From NCBI GenBank assembly GCA_903906365.1, contig CAIVKC010000046.1:1-64000 (forward strand): 64,000 bases of DNA, given 5' to 3'. The notes under the pieces were generated by a model. It saw only the letters and a list, made by a program, of their open reading frames with translations, ran no database searches and was not told where the DNA came from. The position numbers and the translations under genes are program-made. This DNA comes from an uncultured Bacteroidota bacterium (GTDB taxonomy: Bacteria > Bacteroidota > Bacteroidia > Chitinophagales > Chitinophagaceae). Below, piece after piece: positions 52,017 through 61,882 of the stretch. Positions within the stretch are counted from its first letter, which is position 1; each line of letters starts with the position of its first letter.

Positions 52017-54254
52017 ATGGATTATCTTAAGGAATACAGGCGTTTTATCAGCAGTCACTACCTGAGCCAGGGAGTGCGCATTACCATTGGGGTCATACTT
52101 CCGGCGATCCTGCTCAATTATTTCAACAACCTGACCACCGGCATCGTGATTTCCCTGGGGGCCATGGCAGTAAGCCTGACCGACAGTCCGGGGCCCATCC
52201 ACCACCGACGAAACGGAATGGTCACCAGTGGCCTGCTGATTTTTGCTGTGGCCCTGCTCGCCGGCCTGGCCAATGGACACCCGGTCATGCTGGGCCTGCT
52301 CATCGGAATTTGCTGCTTTGTGTTTTCCATCATCGGAGTCTACGGAAGCAGGGCCACCTCTATCGGTGTATCGGCCCTGCTGGTCATGGTACTCAATATT
52401 GACAGGCCCGTGCAGGGCACAGAAGCCCTCTTCAATGCCCTCTACATTGCCGCCGGGGGTGCCTGGTATATCCTGCTCAGCCAGCTTCTTTATAATTTCA
52501 GGCCGTACAAACTGACCCAGCAGGCCCTGGGGGAATGCATCCAGTCTACCGCCTCCTACCTGCGGGCCAAAGCTGCTTTCTACGGAAGGGAAGTGGATTA
52601 TGATAAGGGCTACCGCCGCCTGCTGGAACAGCAGGCCGACCTCCACCAGAAGCAGGATCTCATCCACGAACTGCTTTTCAAAAGCCGCAACCTGGTCAAA
52701 GAATCCACACATACCAGCCGGGTGCTGGTGATGATATTCCTGGACATCGTCGACTTGTTTGAAGTGGTGATGACCTCCCACCAGGATTATGAATCCCTGC
52801 ACCGCTTTTTTGATCAATACGGCATACTGGATGATTACCAGCATGCCCTCCATTCCATGGCCTCGGCCCTCGATGAGATCGGGATGGCGGTCCAGGCCTC
52901 AAAGACCTCGGTGGAAAGCCTTTCCATCCAGGCCGAACTCCGAAAACTGCGCGCCCGGTTCATTGAACTGCGTGATAATCACCGAGACGCGGAGAACGTG
53001 GAAGCTTTCATCAGCCTGCGTCAGATTCTGGAAAGCATGGAGGACATCGCCGACCGGCTGCATACCCTGCGCAGTTACACGGGATACGACCAGAAACTGG
53101 CCAGGGGTTTTGAAGAACCGGTGGATTATGAACAATTCATTACCCACCAGTATGTGGACCCCCGGCTGCTGAAGGAGAACCTTACCCTTTCGTCCAATAT
53201 ATTCAGGCACTCCCTGAGGGTATCGCTGGCGACCCTCTCCGGTTACCTGATTGCACAGTTTCTCCCCTTTGGCCACAGCTACTGGGTATTGTTAACCATT
53301 ATCGTGATCCTGAAACCCGCCTACAGCCTGACCAAAAGAAGGAATTATGAGAGATTGTTCGGAACCATTGCCGGCGCCATCATTGGCATAGCCGTTCTGT
53401 ATTTTATAAAGGACAAAAAATTGCTGTTGGCCGTTATGATATTTTTCATGGTCTGCACCTACAGCCTGCTCCGTATCCGCTATTTGCTCAGTGTGCTGTT
53501 CATGACTCCTTATATTCTCCTGCTTTTCCATTTACTCAATCCGGCCGGTTTCCAAACCATCCTTTCAGACCGGCTCATTGATACCGCCATTGGTTCAGCC
53601 ATTGCTTTTGTGGCCAACCTGTTCATTTTTCCTGCCTGGGAGCATGAGCAGATCTTCGACTATCTTATCCGGGTATTGGAAGACAATACCCGATATTTTT
53701 CAGATATAGCCGGATCCTTTACAGGCCGCCCGGTCAGTATCAACCGCTACAAGCTATCCCGGAAAAACACCCTGGTTTCCCTGGCCAACCTCTCTGATGC
53801 CTTCAACCGGATGCTGGCCGAACCGGCCAGTAAACAGAGGAATATCCGTGAGATCCATCAGTTTGTGGTGCTCAACCATATGCTTACCTCCCATATCGCC
53901 ACGCTGGCCTATTACGCGGGGTCTTCCGGCAGGTCTGCCCAGATGGCCGGTTACGCCTCTTTTATCCGGGCCATCCATTCCAGGCTCCGGCATGCCGCGG
54001 CGGTCCTGTTGGACCAGCCCCTGCAGGGGGAAGAAAGTCCGGACAAGGAAGGGATGCGCATGCTCAATGACCGGGTGGACCTGTTGACGCAGAGAAGGAA
54101 AACCGAACTCAACCAGGGTATACTGGAAAGTGATACCCGCAGGGCCCTCTCCGGGCTCAAGCCGGTGGCTGACCAGTTCAATTTCATCATAAAAATTGCC
54201 GCTGACCTGGAAAAGCTCAGCGGCAGCCTGCAGTCCATGAAAACCGCAGTATAG
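52017..54254 (+). CDS. FUSC family (YccS/AaeB-like) membrane protein
   Basis: A 745-residue inner-membrane protein with two bundles of helices (about 16-160 and 395-535), each followed by a cytosolic domain: the layout of the FUSC/YccS family, relatives of the AaeB aromatic-acid exporter. The block ITIGVILPAILLNYFNNLTTGIVISLGAMAVSLTDSPGP marks the N-terminal family domain, and SYWVLLTIIVILKPAYSLTKRRNYERLFGTIAGAIIG marks the second. Family function is efflux of aromatic or weak acids; the substrate here is not known. It is convergent with korA with a 13-nt gap. Confidence 0.88.
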   Translation: MDYLKEYRRFISSHYLSQGVRITIGVILPAILLNYFNNLTTGIVISLGAMAVSLTDSPGPIHHRRNGMVTSGLLIFAVALLAGLANGHPVMLGLLIGICCFVFSIIGVYGSRATSIGVSALLVMVLNIDRPVQGTEALFNALYIAAGGAWYILLSQLLYNFRPYKLTQQALGECIQSTASYLRAKAAFYGREVDYDKGYRRLLEQQADLHQKQDLIHELLFKSRNLVKESTHTSRVLVMIFLDIVDLFEVVMTSHQDYESLHRFFDQYGILDDYQHALHSMASALDEIGMAVQASKTSVESLSIQAELRKLRARFIELRDNHRDAENVEAFISLRQILESMEDIADRLHTLRSYTGYDQKLARGFEEPVDYEQFITHQYVDPRLLKENLTLSSNIFRHSLRVSLATLSGYLIAQFLPFGHSYWVLLTIIVILKPAYSLTKRRNYERLFGTIAGAIIGIAVLYFIKDKKLLLAVMIFFMVCTYSLLRIRYLLSVLFMTPYILLLFHLLNPAGFQTILSDRLIDTAIGSAIAFVANLFIFPAWEHEQIFDYLIRVLEDNTRYFSDIAGSFTGRPVSINRYKLSRKNTLVSLANLSDAFNRMLAEPASKQRNIREIHQFVVLNHMLTSHIATLAYYAGSSGRSAQMAGYASFIRAIHSRLRHAAAVLLDQPLQGEESPDKEGMRMLNDRVDLLTQRRKTELNQGILESDTRRALSGLKPVADQFNFIIKIAADLEKLSGSLQSMKTAV

Positions 54255-54267
54255 CAAGGTGTGGTAA

Positions 54268-56124
54268 TTAATTGTTTGAACCCAGCATTTCACGCATCTT
54301 CATGACCATCTCGGTCTTGGTGATGGGAATGCCCATGATCTTATTATAGGGTTTTGCGTCCACGAAGTATTCATCCCGGATAATTTTTACCAGCTGGCCA
54401 TTGTTGATCTCGGGGATCAGGACCTGTTCAAAATTCTTCAGGATTTCCCCGAGGTTCCTCGGGAAAGGACGGAGGTACCTCAGGTGCGCATGGGAGACGG
54501 CATAACCCTCCAGCTGGAGTTCGGCCGCTGCACTCTTGATGGCGCCATAGGTACTTCCCCAGCCCAGCACAAGCAGCTTGCCTTTTTCAGGTCCGCTGTC
54601 AATTTTCTGCAGGGGGATATGTTCTGCGATCTTGTCAATTTTTGCCTGCCTGATCTTGACCATCAGCTGGTGGTTCTCCGGGTCGTAACTGACATTGCCC
54701 GTGATATTTTGTTTTTCAATCCCTCCGATCCGGTGTTCCAGTCCGGGGGTACCGGGCACGGCCCAGGGGCGCACCAGTTTTTCATCCCTGAGATAAGGCT
54801 GAAATTTTTCTTCGCCCTCTGCAAGGCCTGTTTTGAATTTAACGGAAATCGGAGCCAGGTCATCGCTTTTGGGAAATTTCCAGGGCTCGGCCCCATTGGC
54901 AATATAGCCGTCACTCAGCAGAATTACGGGAGTCATATGCTGGATGGCAATGCGCACGGCCTCGTAAGCCACTTCAAAACAATCGCTCGGCGTGGAGGCG
55001 GAAATGACCGGCATGGGGCATTCGCCATTTCTTCCGTAATAGGCCTGCAGCAAATCACTCTGCTCGGTCTTTGTGGGAAGCCCGGTGGAGGGCCCGCCCC
55101 GCTGCACATCACAAATTACCAGGGGTATTTCCAGCATCACGGCCAGGCCCATAGCCTCGGCCTTGAGGGCCATGCCCGGGCCGGAAGTGGTAGTGACCCC
55201 AATGGATCCTCCATAGCTGGCACCGATGGCCGAAGTGATGCCGGCAATCTCATCTTCTGCCTGGAAGGTGCGGATGCCAAAATTCTTGTACCGGCTGAGC
55301 TCATGCAGGATGTCGGAAGCCGGTGTAATGGGATAGGAGCCCAAAAATATCGGGAGCCCGCTTTTTTGGGAAGCTGCTATCAGTCCGTAGGTCAGTGCCT
55401 GGTTGCCCATGATTGACCGGTAGAGGCCTGGCTCCATTTTTGCCTTCGCCACTTTATAGGTTGTAGTAAAGGTTTCGGTTGTATCCCCGAAATTATATCC
55501 GGCCCGAAGTGCCTTGATATTGCTTTCCATGATATCGGGCTTGCGGCCGAACTTATCGGTGAGGAACTGGATGGTATTATCCATACTGCGGTTATACATC
55601 CAGTATAGAAATCCGAGCACAAACATATTTTTGGCCCGGTCCTTTTCCTTCATGCTGATGCTGAATTCCTTGAGTGCCTCGCGCGTCATTTTGGTGACAT
55701 CCATCTTAATGACATCATAACTGTCGAGGCTGTTATCCTCCAGCGGGTTGACACCTTCCGGATAATTGGCCAGGCGCAGGTTCTTACTGTCAAAACCTTC
55801 TGTATTGACGATGATCTTTCCGCCCCTTTTCAGTGCTTTCAGGTTTGTTTTGAGCGCGGCCGCATTCATGGCCACCAGCACATCACATTCATCACCGGGG
55901 GTAAAAATTTTATCGCTGGAGAAACGAAGTTGGAATCCGCTGACACCGGGCAGGGTTCCCTGCGGCGCCCTGATCTCAGCAGGAAAATCCGGGAAAGTAG
56001 CCAAATCAATCCCAAGCATCGCGGTGTTATTGGTAAACTGGCTACCTGTCAGCTGCATACCATCACCGGAGTCCCCGGCGAATTTGATGACTACGTTCTG
56101 AAGTATTTCCTCTTTTCTTTTCAT
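54268..56124 (-). CDS. korA: 2-oxoglutarate:ferredoxin oxidoreductase alpha subunit
   Basis: Alpha subunit with an N-terminal gamma domain, 618 residues. The gamma part (about 1-190) shows FAGDSGDGMQLTGSQFT and PAEIRAPQGTLPGVSGFQLRFSS. The alpha part begins near 230 with NQALTYGLIAASQKSGLPIFLGSYPITPASDILHEL and has TTSGPGMALKAEAMGLAVMLEIPLVICDVQRGGPSTGLPTKTEQSDLLQ. Together with the KorB beta subunit it interconverts 2-oxoglutarate and succinyl-CoA using ferredoxin. korB is normally directly downstream, but here the next gene on that side is the oppositely oriented FUSC gene. The box TAATTTTG lies 4 nt before the ATG. Confidence 0.92.
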   Translation of the reverse strand: MKRKEEILQNVVIKFAGDSGDGMQLTGSQFTNNTAMLGIDLATFPDFPAEIRAPQGTLPGVSGFQLRFSSDKIFTPGDECDVLVAMNAAALKTNLKALKRGGKIIVNTEGFDSKNLRLANYPEGVNPLEDNSLDSYDVIKMDVTKMTREALKEFSISMKEKDRAKNMFVLGFLYWMYNRSMDNTIQFLTDKFGRKPDIMESNIKALRAGYNFGDTTETFTTTYKVAKAKMEPGLYRSIMGNQALTYGLIAASQKSGLPIFLGSYPITPASDILHELSRYKNFGIRTFQAEDEIAGITSAIGASYGGSIGVTTTSGPGMALKAEAMGLAVMLEIPLVICDVQRGGPSTGLPTKTEQSDLLQAYYGRNGECPMPVISASTPSDCFEVAYEAVRIAIQHMTPVILLSDGYIANGAEPWKFPKSDDLAPISVKFKTGLAEGEEKFQPYLRDEKLVRPWAVPGTPGLEHRIGGIEKQNITGNVSYDPENHQLMVKIRQAKIDKIAEHIPLQKIDSGPEKGKLLVLGWGSTYGAIKSAAAELQLEGYAVSHAHLRYLRPFPRNLGEILKNFEQVLIPEINNGQLVKIIRDEYFVDAKPYNKIMGIPITKTEMVMKMREMLGSNN

Positions 56125-56128
56125 ATGG

Positions 56129-56136
56129 CAAAATTA
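56129..56136 (-). promoter_or_regulatory. korA -7 promoter box TAATTTTG
   Basis: Exact TAnnTTTG match on the minus strand (56136 to 56129), ending 4 nt before the ATG at 56124. A leaderless transcript is predicted. Confidence 0.6.
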
Positions 56137-56252
56137 CTACAAGATATGATAGATTTTTTGTTTTGTTGTCATGCGGGTCGAATTTGATCCTCCGGTCGCT
56201 TCAATCCCGAACCCCGCGGGGGTCATCAGGCTGCCCGGGAAGCTGCGAAGGA

Positions 56253-59219
56253 TCAATGGGTGACCGGCATCGCAACCGGTTCGGGGTCAGCCACGCCCAT
56301 GGCCCTGTATACGGCGTCCAGGATGTTTCTGCGCACACTGAGGGTCGAAATTTTCATATTGTCCCCTCCGGTCGGGTTTACCCGGTTGGAAAGCAGGATG
56401 ACGATAAGCTGGTACTTGGGGTCCACCCACACGCTGGTCCCGGTAAAACCGGTATGGCCGAATGTAAGCGGGGAGGAAAATTTACTCGGATAGGGATCCT
56501 TGCTGACCGCATTGTCCTTCTCGGGTTTATCAAAACCCAGCCCCCGCCGGCTGATATCGCTGTGGTAGGAACTGAAAGAATCAATGGTTTGGCGGCGTAG
56601 GTAACTGTGTTCATTAAAAGTCCCGCCGTTGAGCAGCATCTGCATCAGTACGGCCAGGTCGTAGGCATTGCTGAACAGGCCGGCGTGGCCGGAAACGCCA
56701 CCAAACATAGCGGCTCCCGGGTCATGGACATCCCCCCGCAGGAGCTGTCTTCTGAATACCTGTTCCTGTTCGGTTGGGGCTATCAGGTTCAGGGAAAACC
56801 TTTCCCGGGGCCTAAATCCGGTGGTTTCCAGACCAAGCGGTTCATAGAAGGTTCTTGATACATACTTGTCCAGGGGCATGCCGGTAATGGCTTCCACGAT
56901 TTTACCCGTGAAAATGAAATCATTGTCGCTGTAGACATATTTTCCCGACGGACCCAGTTTGCTGTCCAGGATGCGCCTGTTGATCGTATCTAGCCAGTCA
57001 TGGCGCATATAGAGATTTTCTGCCACCCGGAGGGAATGCAGGCTGTCGGGTTTCCATGAATAAACGCTGGTCAGGGGAATGCCTTCCTTCCCGGGGGAAA
57101 TGGTCTCCAGGGAAAACGGGATGAAGGCCTTTAACCCGGCCTGGTGCAGCAGCAGGTCCCTCACTTTGAGGGTATCCTTGTCAGAGCCCCTGACCCATGG
57201 CAGATAAAATCCGAGGGTCTGGCCCAAATCGAGCCGGCCTTCATCGTATAGTTTCATGACGGCCATCGTAGAGGCGCAAATCTTGGTAACGGAAGCCAGG
57301 TCATAAATGGTACCGGGATAGACCGGCTCCGTATTGTCATAGGTGAGATAGCCATAGGATTTTTCATAGGCTATCTGGCCGTTTCTGGCTACGAGCACCA
57401 CACAGCCCGGCATGGCCTGCCTGGAGATCGCATCCAGGCAGACCGAATCGATGGCCTGCAGTGCCCGCGGCTCAAATCCAACGGAGGAGGGGCTAACCGA
57501 AGGAAGCAGGCGGTTACTGTTGAAAATCCCTGTGCCGTAGCGCAGCGAAGCGCATACGGTGACGGGGAGTTTCCCCCTGGCCGGGAATCTGCCGTTGAGC
57601 ATATCGGCGGCGGTGGCCTGTGTAATGTCATCGTCCTCATAACAGGCGATCAGCGTGCGGGCTTCGCAAAAATGCTTCATGACATAGGGGTTTCCAAAAA
57701 CAACCGTAATGGCCTTCTGTTGCTGCTGTACTTTGCTGATCAAAGAAAACGCGGCCTTGCTGATGCCAAAGTCATTTGCCGGAAACCGGTTGTAATTGTG
57801 CAGGCCAATCACCACCAGGTCATAGCGGTTTTTCAGCAATTCCGCGGCAGCCTCCGCCTTGGCGCTGTCGAGTGCATAATCAAAGTAATAGACATGAGCG
57901 TGGTAATCATTGCGCATGCGGCGGGCAAACTCATTGTCCCCGGTCAGTCCGATGCCCAGGTATGCGATCCTTTTTTTGGTGCCGGTGGTAACGGGGTAGA
58001 CGCCGGGTTCTTCGTTTCTAAGCAGGGTCAGGGCCTGCTCGGCCACCCTTTTGCGCATGGACCTCACATCCCGGTTGAGGTCCTCTGTCAGGTGTTCTGT
58101 GGCAATCGGCTGCAGGTTGGCAAGCCCGTAAACATACTTGGCAAGCAGCACTTTTTTTACCCGCCTGTTGAGGTCCTTCCATTTGAGGTCCCTGTTGAGG
58201 ATGGCTTCTCTGATCTTTTGCATGCTTGCCTCCAGGTCTCCGGGCAGGCAGAGCATGTCATTGCCTGCAATCAGCGATTGTACGGAAGCCTCCCCGTCCG
58301 GGAAGTATTTGGTCACGCCCTTCATCTCCAGGGCATCCGTAAAACTGATGCCCCCGTATTTCATTTTCTTTCTGAGCAGCCTGGTCACGTTCTTGTAGGA
58401 AAGGGAGGTTGCCAGGTTGGGGGTATTGTCGATGTCGGGTATATACAGGTGGGCTATCATCACAGAGCCCACGCCCTCCCGGAAGAGCGCCCTGAAGGGA
58501 TAAAGCTCCAGGGTATCGAGCTGCTTTTTTGTTTTGTTGATGACAGGCAGATCAAGGTGCGAGTCCACCGATACATCGCCATGACCCGGAAAATGTTTGG
58601 CGCATGCCATAACACCTGCCTCCTGTAAGCCCTTCACATACTGTACACCATAGGCCGCGACCTTGTATTTATCCTCCCCGAAGGAACGGTCATTGATGAC
58701 CGGGTTATCGGGGTTATTATTAATATCCACGACGGGTGCATAATTGACCTGAATGCCGATGCGCCGGCACTGGGCGCCTACCAGCCGCCCGTAATCATAG
58801 ATCAACGAAGAATCCTTCACTGCGCCCAGCATCATCTGCCTGGGCAGTCCGGCCACGCTGTCCATGCGCATGCCAACCCCGTTTTCAGCGTCAATGCATA
58901 CCAGCAGGGGCGTCCTGGCAATGCCCTGAAAATAATTGATATGCGCCGCCTGGGCCAGCGGGCCGCCCTGGAACAGGCATATCCCGCCAATATTGTATTT
59001 GCTTATGGCATCTGCCACCTCTTTTTCATAAAAAATCACTTTCCGGGTTTGCGGATCCATGCCGGATGCACGAACCACCATCAGCTGGGCGATCTTTTGG
59101 TCATCAGAGAGGGTTTTGAACACACTGTCTACCCATTTATCGGCAGAAAGCGAGGACCTGGTCTGGGCTTGAACGGTCAATGAACATAGGAAAACAAGGA
59201 TACAACTGATTTTTCTCAT
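56253..59219 (-). CDS. GH3 (NagZ-like) and beta-lactamase-fold fusion protein
   Basis: A 988-residue exported protein of two enzymes. After a signal peptide (ISCILVFLCSLTVQAQ), residues 30 to about 380 are a GH3 N-terminal domain with the hallmark KHFPGHGDVSVDSHLDLP, resembling beta-N-acetylhexosaminidase NagZ. A GH3 C-terminal-like domain follows. The last 400 residues form a serine beta-lactamase/esterase fold with SVTK near 640 (catalytic Ser and Lys), YSDND and HTGFTG. Such fusions occur in this phylum. They would cut peptidoglycan sugar links and act on an ester, amide or peptide bond; the second substrate is unknown. The ATG at 59219 starts the signal peptide. Confidence 0.9.
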   Translation of the reverse strand: MRKISCILVFLCSLTVQAQTRSSLSADKWVDSVFKTLSDDQKIAQLMVVRASGMDPQTRKVIFYEKEVADAISKYNIGGICLFQGGPLAQAAHINYFQGIARTPLLVCIDAENGVGMRMDSVAGLPRQMMLGAVKDSSLIYDYGRLVGAQCRRIGIQVNYAPVVDINNNPDNPVINDRSFGEDKYKVAAYGVQYVKGLQEAGVMACAKHFPGHGDVSVDSHLDLPVINKTKKQLDTLELYPFRALFREGVGSVMIAHLYIPDIDNTPNLATSLSYKNVTRLLRKKMKYGGISFTDALEMKGVTKYFPDGEASVQSLIAGNDMLCLPGDLEASMQKIREAILNRDLKWKDLNRRVKKVLLAKYVYGLANLQPIATEHLTEDLNRDVRSMRKRVAEQALTLLRNEEPGVYPVTTGTKKRIAYLGIGLTGDNEFARRMRNDYHAHVYYFDYALDSAKAEAAAELLKNRYDLVVIGLHNYNRFPANDFGISKAAFSLISKVQQQQKAITVVFGNPYVMKHFCEARTLIACYEDDDITQATAADMLNGRFPARGKLPVTVCASLRYGTGIFNSNRLLPSVSPSSVGFEPRALQAIDSVCLDAISRQAMPGCVVLVARNGQIAYEKSYGYLTYDNTEPVYPGTIYDLASVTKICASTMAVMKLYDEGRLDLGQTLGFYLPWVRGSDKDTLKVRDLLLHQAGLKAFIPFSLETISPGKEGIPLTSVYSWKPDSLHSLRVAENLYMRHDWLDTINRRILDSKLGPSGKYVYSDNDFIFTGKIVEAITGMPLDKYVSRTFYEPLGLETTGFRPRERFSLNLIAPTEQEQVFRRQLLRGDVHDPGAAMFGGVSGHAGLFSNAYDLAVLMQMLLNGGTFNEHSYLRRQTIDSFSSYHSDISRRGLGFDKPEKDNAVSKDPYPSKFSSPLTFGHTGFTGTSVWVDPKYQLIVILLSNRVNPTGGDNMKISTLSVRRNILDAVYRAMGVADPEPVAMPVTH

Positions 59220-60034
59220 GACTTCGGATGGTTGGTACAAAAAGGAAATACAAATTAAGCAGAATTGCCAACAACATACCCGACAAAATCAAAAGGGATC
59301 CAAAATTCCCTGCTCAAAGCAGGCCCTCCCCCAATCACCCAAAGCCATGGGCCCCATTTCCCTGAAATGGGGCAGCAGAACCCCATCAAAGGCTGGTTGT
59401 CTATACAGACAGGCAGGTATGGGAGCGGCCAGCACAATAAACCTGATGGGCTATACCCCCAAACATGCCCAGCATGGGGCTATGACGGCCCTTACAGGTT
59501 ATATATTACCCCCGGCTGCACCGGCAGGCTCCATAAATGGAATTTCTTTACAAAAAAAAAATAAACCACTCACCCATCCATGCACCTTATGGGACTGAAA
59601 AAGGGTTTTACTTCCCTGAAACAGGACCCATGGGGCCGATAGGAAACAACACCCTTTCAGAGGCAATGGGTACCAACCAGCAACACCAGGAGGATTCAAA
59701 GGGAAGGCTGCCCATCTTTGGGCCCCTTAGGGTATGTTCCATCTCCCCTCCTGCCGGGCTAAAGGGTTCAGGCGGGCGGCATCGGATGGCCTGCAGGCAG
59801 TCCCCGCCGGGATCAAGGACCCATTTTCCACCAGATCAGGAACAGCCGGTCTCATTGGCGCGGTCAGGGTCCATCCCTATTTACCCGCAGAAAGCCTGAC
59901 AATCCGGATGGGGCGGCGGCCAGGCCTCCTCTGGCTGGAAAAGACTGCTCCCCAGGCCGGTTTGCCACGGGACCATTGGCGGGCCCTCCCATCCGGTAAT
60001 TAAGCCTTAATTTCGCCCAAAACCAGGAAAGAAA
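59220..60034. other. Long non-coding stretch between divergent GH3 fusion and mutL
   Basis: This 815-bp region holds the divergent promoters of the GH3 fusion gene (minus; TTAATTTG near 59257) and mutL (plus). No gene was accepted. It is rich in GGG and CCC runs and in CCCAT/ATGGG words, is nearly stop-free in several frames, and contains a perfect hairpin at 59351-59373. Its translations show no familiar protein pattern. Confidence 0.55.
59351..59373. repeat. Perfect inverted repeat in the GH3-mutL gap
   Basis: GCCCCATTTC (59351-59360) and GAAATGGGGC (59364-59373) are exact reverse complements with a 3-nt loop. No T tract follows on either strand, so a terminator is unlikely. A protein-binding site or structured RNA element is possible. 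Confidence 0.6.
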
Positions 60035-61882
60035 TTGTCAGACATCATTCAGTTATTACCGGATAATATTGCCAACCAGATAGCGGCAGGAGAGGTCATT
60101 CAGCGTCCTGCCAGTGCGGTCAAGGAACTACTTGAAAACGCGGTGGATGCCGGGGCTACGGAAATCAGGCTGATTGTCAATGATGCAGGCAAGGCTCTCA
60201 TTCAGGTCATTGACAACGGCAGGGGCATGAGTGAAGCCGATGCCAGAATGGCCTTTGAACGTCATGCCACTTCCAAAATAAGGAATATCGATGATCTTTT
60301 CCATATCCGGACGATGGGTTTCCGGGGGGAAGCGCTGGCATCCATTGCGGCGGTAGCCCAGGTGGAACTAAAAACCAAACGCGCTGAGGACCCGGTAGGC
60401 ACTTTTGTCGAAATGGAAAACAGCGCCGTGGTGCGCCAGGAACCAGTCGCCTGTGCCAATGGAAGCAGCATTGCGATGAAGAACCTGTTTTTCAATGTGC
60501 CGGCCCGCCGAAATTTCCTGAAGGGCAATGCCGCGGAAATGCGTCATATCATAGATGAATTTATCCGGGTGGCTCTTTCCTTTCCCTCCGTCTTTTTTTC
60601 CCTGACCAGCAATGGCCAGGAAGTATTCCACCTCGACCCGGGCAGCCTCAAGCAGCGGGTGGTGCAAATCTTGGGGAGCGGTCAGAATGCCAGGCTGGTT
60701 TCCGTACAGGAAAACACGGATTATCTCAATATCTATGGCTTTGTGGGAAAGCCCGAATCCGCCAAAAAAACCCGCGGCGACCAGTATTTCTTTGTCAACA
60801 ACCGCTTTATCCGGAGTCCTTACCTGAACCATGCCGTGATGAATGCCTACCAGGAAATGATTGCCCAGGACAGTTTCCCGCTTTACGTGTTGTTTATTGA
60901 CATGGATCCTGCCCAACTGGATATCAATGTGCATCCCACCAAACAGGAAATAAAATTCGAGGATGAAAAGATCGTATATGCTTTTGTGCAGGCAGCCGTC
61001 AAGCATGCCCTGGCGCAGTTCAGTATCACCCCCACCCTTGATTTCAACCTGGATCCATCCATCCAGCGGCTGGATGCGGTGAGTAAGCCCGTTACCGAGG
61101 AAAATAAGGCTTCAGTTGCCTCCTCTTCCCTCTACCAGGCCTTTACCCAAAAGAACCAGGCACATTTTATCGAGCCGGACAATAAATCCAATTTGAAACA
61201 CTGGCGAGAGTTCTACGAAAAACCACCGGGGGATGAACCCCAAAGTCCCGGCGCGGACACCGGCAGCGAGGCAAAAATCCCCCTGCATGTTCAGGCCGTT
61301 GCCCTGGAATGGCAGCAGGACACCAAGCCCGTTCAGATACACCAGTCCTATATCATCGCTGCCACCAACCGGGGCTTTATCCTGGTGAACCAGCAGGCGG
61401 CGCATGAACGGGTATTGTATGAACGCTATGTTGCCGCCGGCCAGGGGAAAGCCATTGCTTCCCAGCGGTCCCTGTTTCCGGCCACCCTGGAACTCTCTGC
61501 CGCCGATGCCGCACTGCTCGATGAGCTGATGGTTGACCTGGGAACGCTGGGCTACCTCATTGAACCCTTTGGAAAGAACAGTTTTGTCATCCAGGGAACA
61601 CCGGCCGATGTAGAGCAGGGCAACGAAAAAAACGCCATAGAAAGCCTGCTGGAGCAGTTCAAGCATTTCAGCAATGACATGAAATTTTCAAAACGTGAAA
61701 AGCTGACCCGTTCCCTGGCCAGGCAGCATGCCATCAAAACCGGCAGACCGCTCACCGAAAAGGAGATCAGGGTGCTGCTCGATGAACTGTTCCAGTGTAT
61801 GCTGCCCAATATTACCCCGGGGGGCAAACCCACCTATATTGAGTTCAAAAAGGATTACCTGGAAAAACTATTTGGGGGCTGA
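60035..61882 (+). CDS. mutL: DNA mismatch repair protein MutL
   Basis: MutL couples mismatch recognition by MutS to downstream strand removal. The 615-residue product has the GHKL ATPase motifs ANQIAAGEVIQRPASAVKEL, DNGRGM, FERHATSKI and TMGFRGEALASIAAVA in the first 110 residues, the transducer domain with FFVNNRFIRSP, and a C-terminal dimerisation domain. The endonuclease motif DQHAxxExxxx of MutL endonucleases is represented by NQQAAHERVLYE, which lacks the first Asp but keeps HERV. The start is TTG at 60035, preceded by AGGAAAG; the N-terminus MSDIIQLLPDNIANQIA matches the family. It overlaps the convergent gene by 15 nt. Confidence 0.94.
   Translation: MSDIIQLLPDNIANQIAAGEVIQRPASAVKELLENAVDAGATEIRLIVNDAGKALIQVIDNGRGMSEADARMAFERHATSKIRNIDDLFHIRTMGFRGEALASIAAVAQVELKTKRAEDPVGTFVEMENSAVVRQEPVACANGSSIAMKNLFFNVPARRNFLKGNAAEMRHIIDEFIRVALSFPSVFFSLTSNGQEVFHLDPGSLKQRVVQILGSGQNARLVSVQENTDYLNIYGFVGKPESAKKTRGDQYFFVNNRFIRSPYLNHAVMNAYQEMIAQDSFPLYVLFIDMDPAQLDINVHPTKQEIKFEDEKIVYAFVQAAVKHALAQFSITPTLDFNLDPSIQRLDAVSKPVTEENKASVASSSLYQAFTQKNQAHFIEPDNKSNLKHWREFYEKPPGDEPQSPGADTGSEAKIPLHVQAVALEWQQDTKPVQIHQSYIIAATNRGFILVNQQAAHERVLYERYVAAGQGKAIASQRSLFPATLELSAADAALLDELMVDLGTLGYLIEPFGKNSFVIQGTPADVEQGNEKNAIESLLEQFKHFSNDMKFSKREKLTRSLARQHAIKTGRPLTEKEIRVLLDELFQCMLPNITPGGKPTYIEFKKDYLEKLFGG

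Noticed and set aside
59218-59899. Overlapping plus-strand frames of 126 and 120 codons in the GH3-mutL gap
   Set aside because: Several frames are open at once, the products are low-complexity without secondary-structure logic, and no start context supports them. Treated as non-coding but reported as an unusual region.
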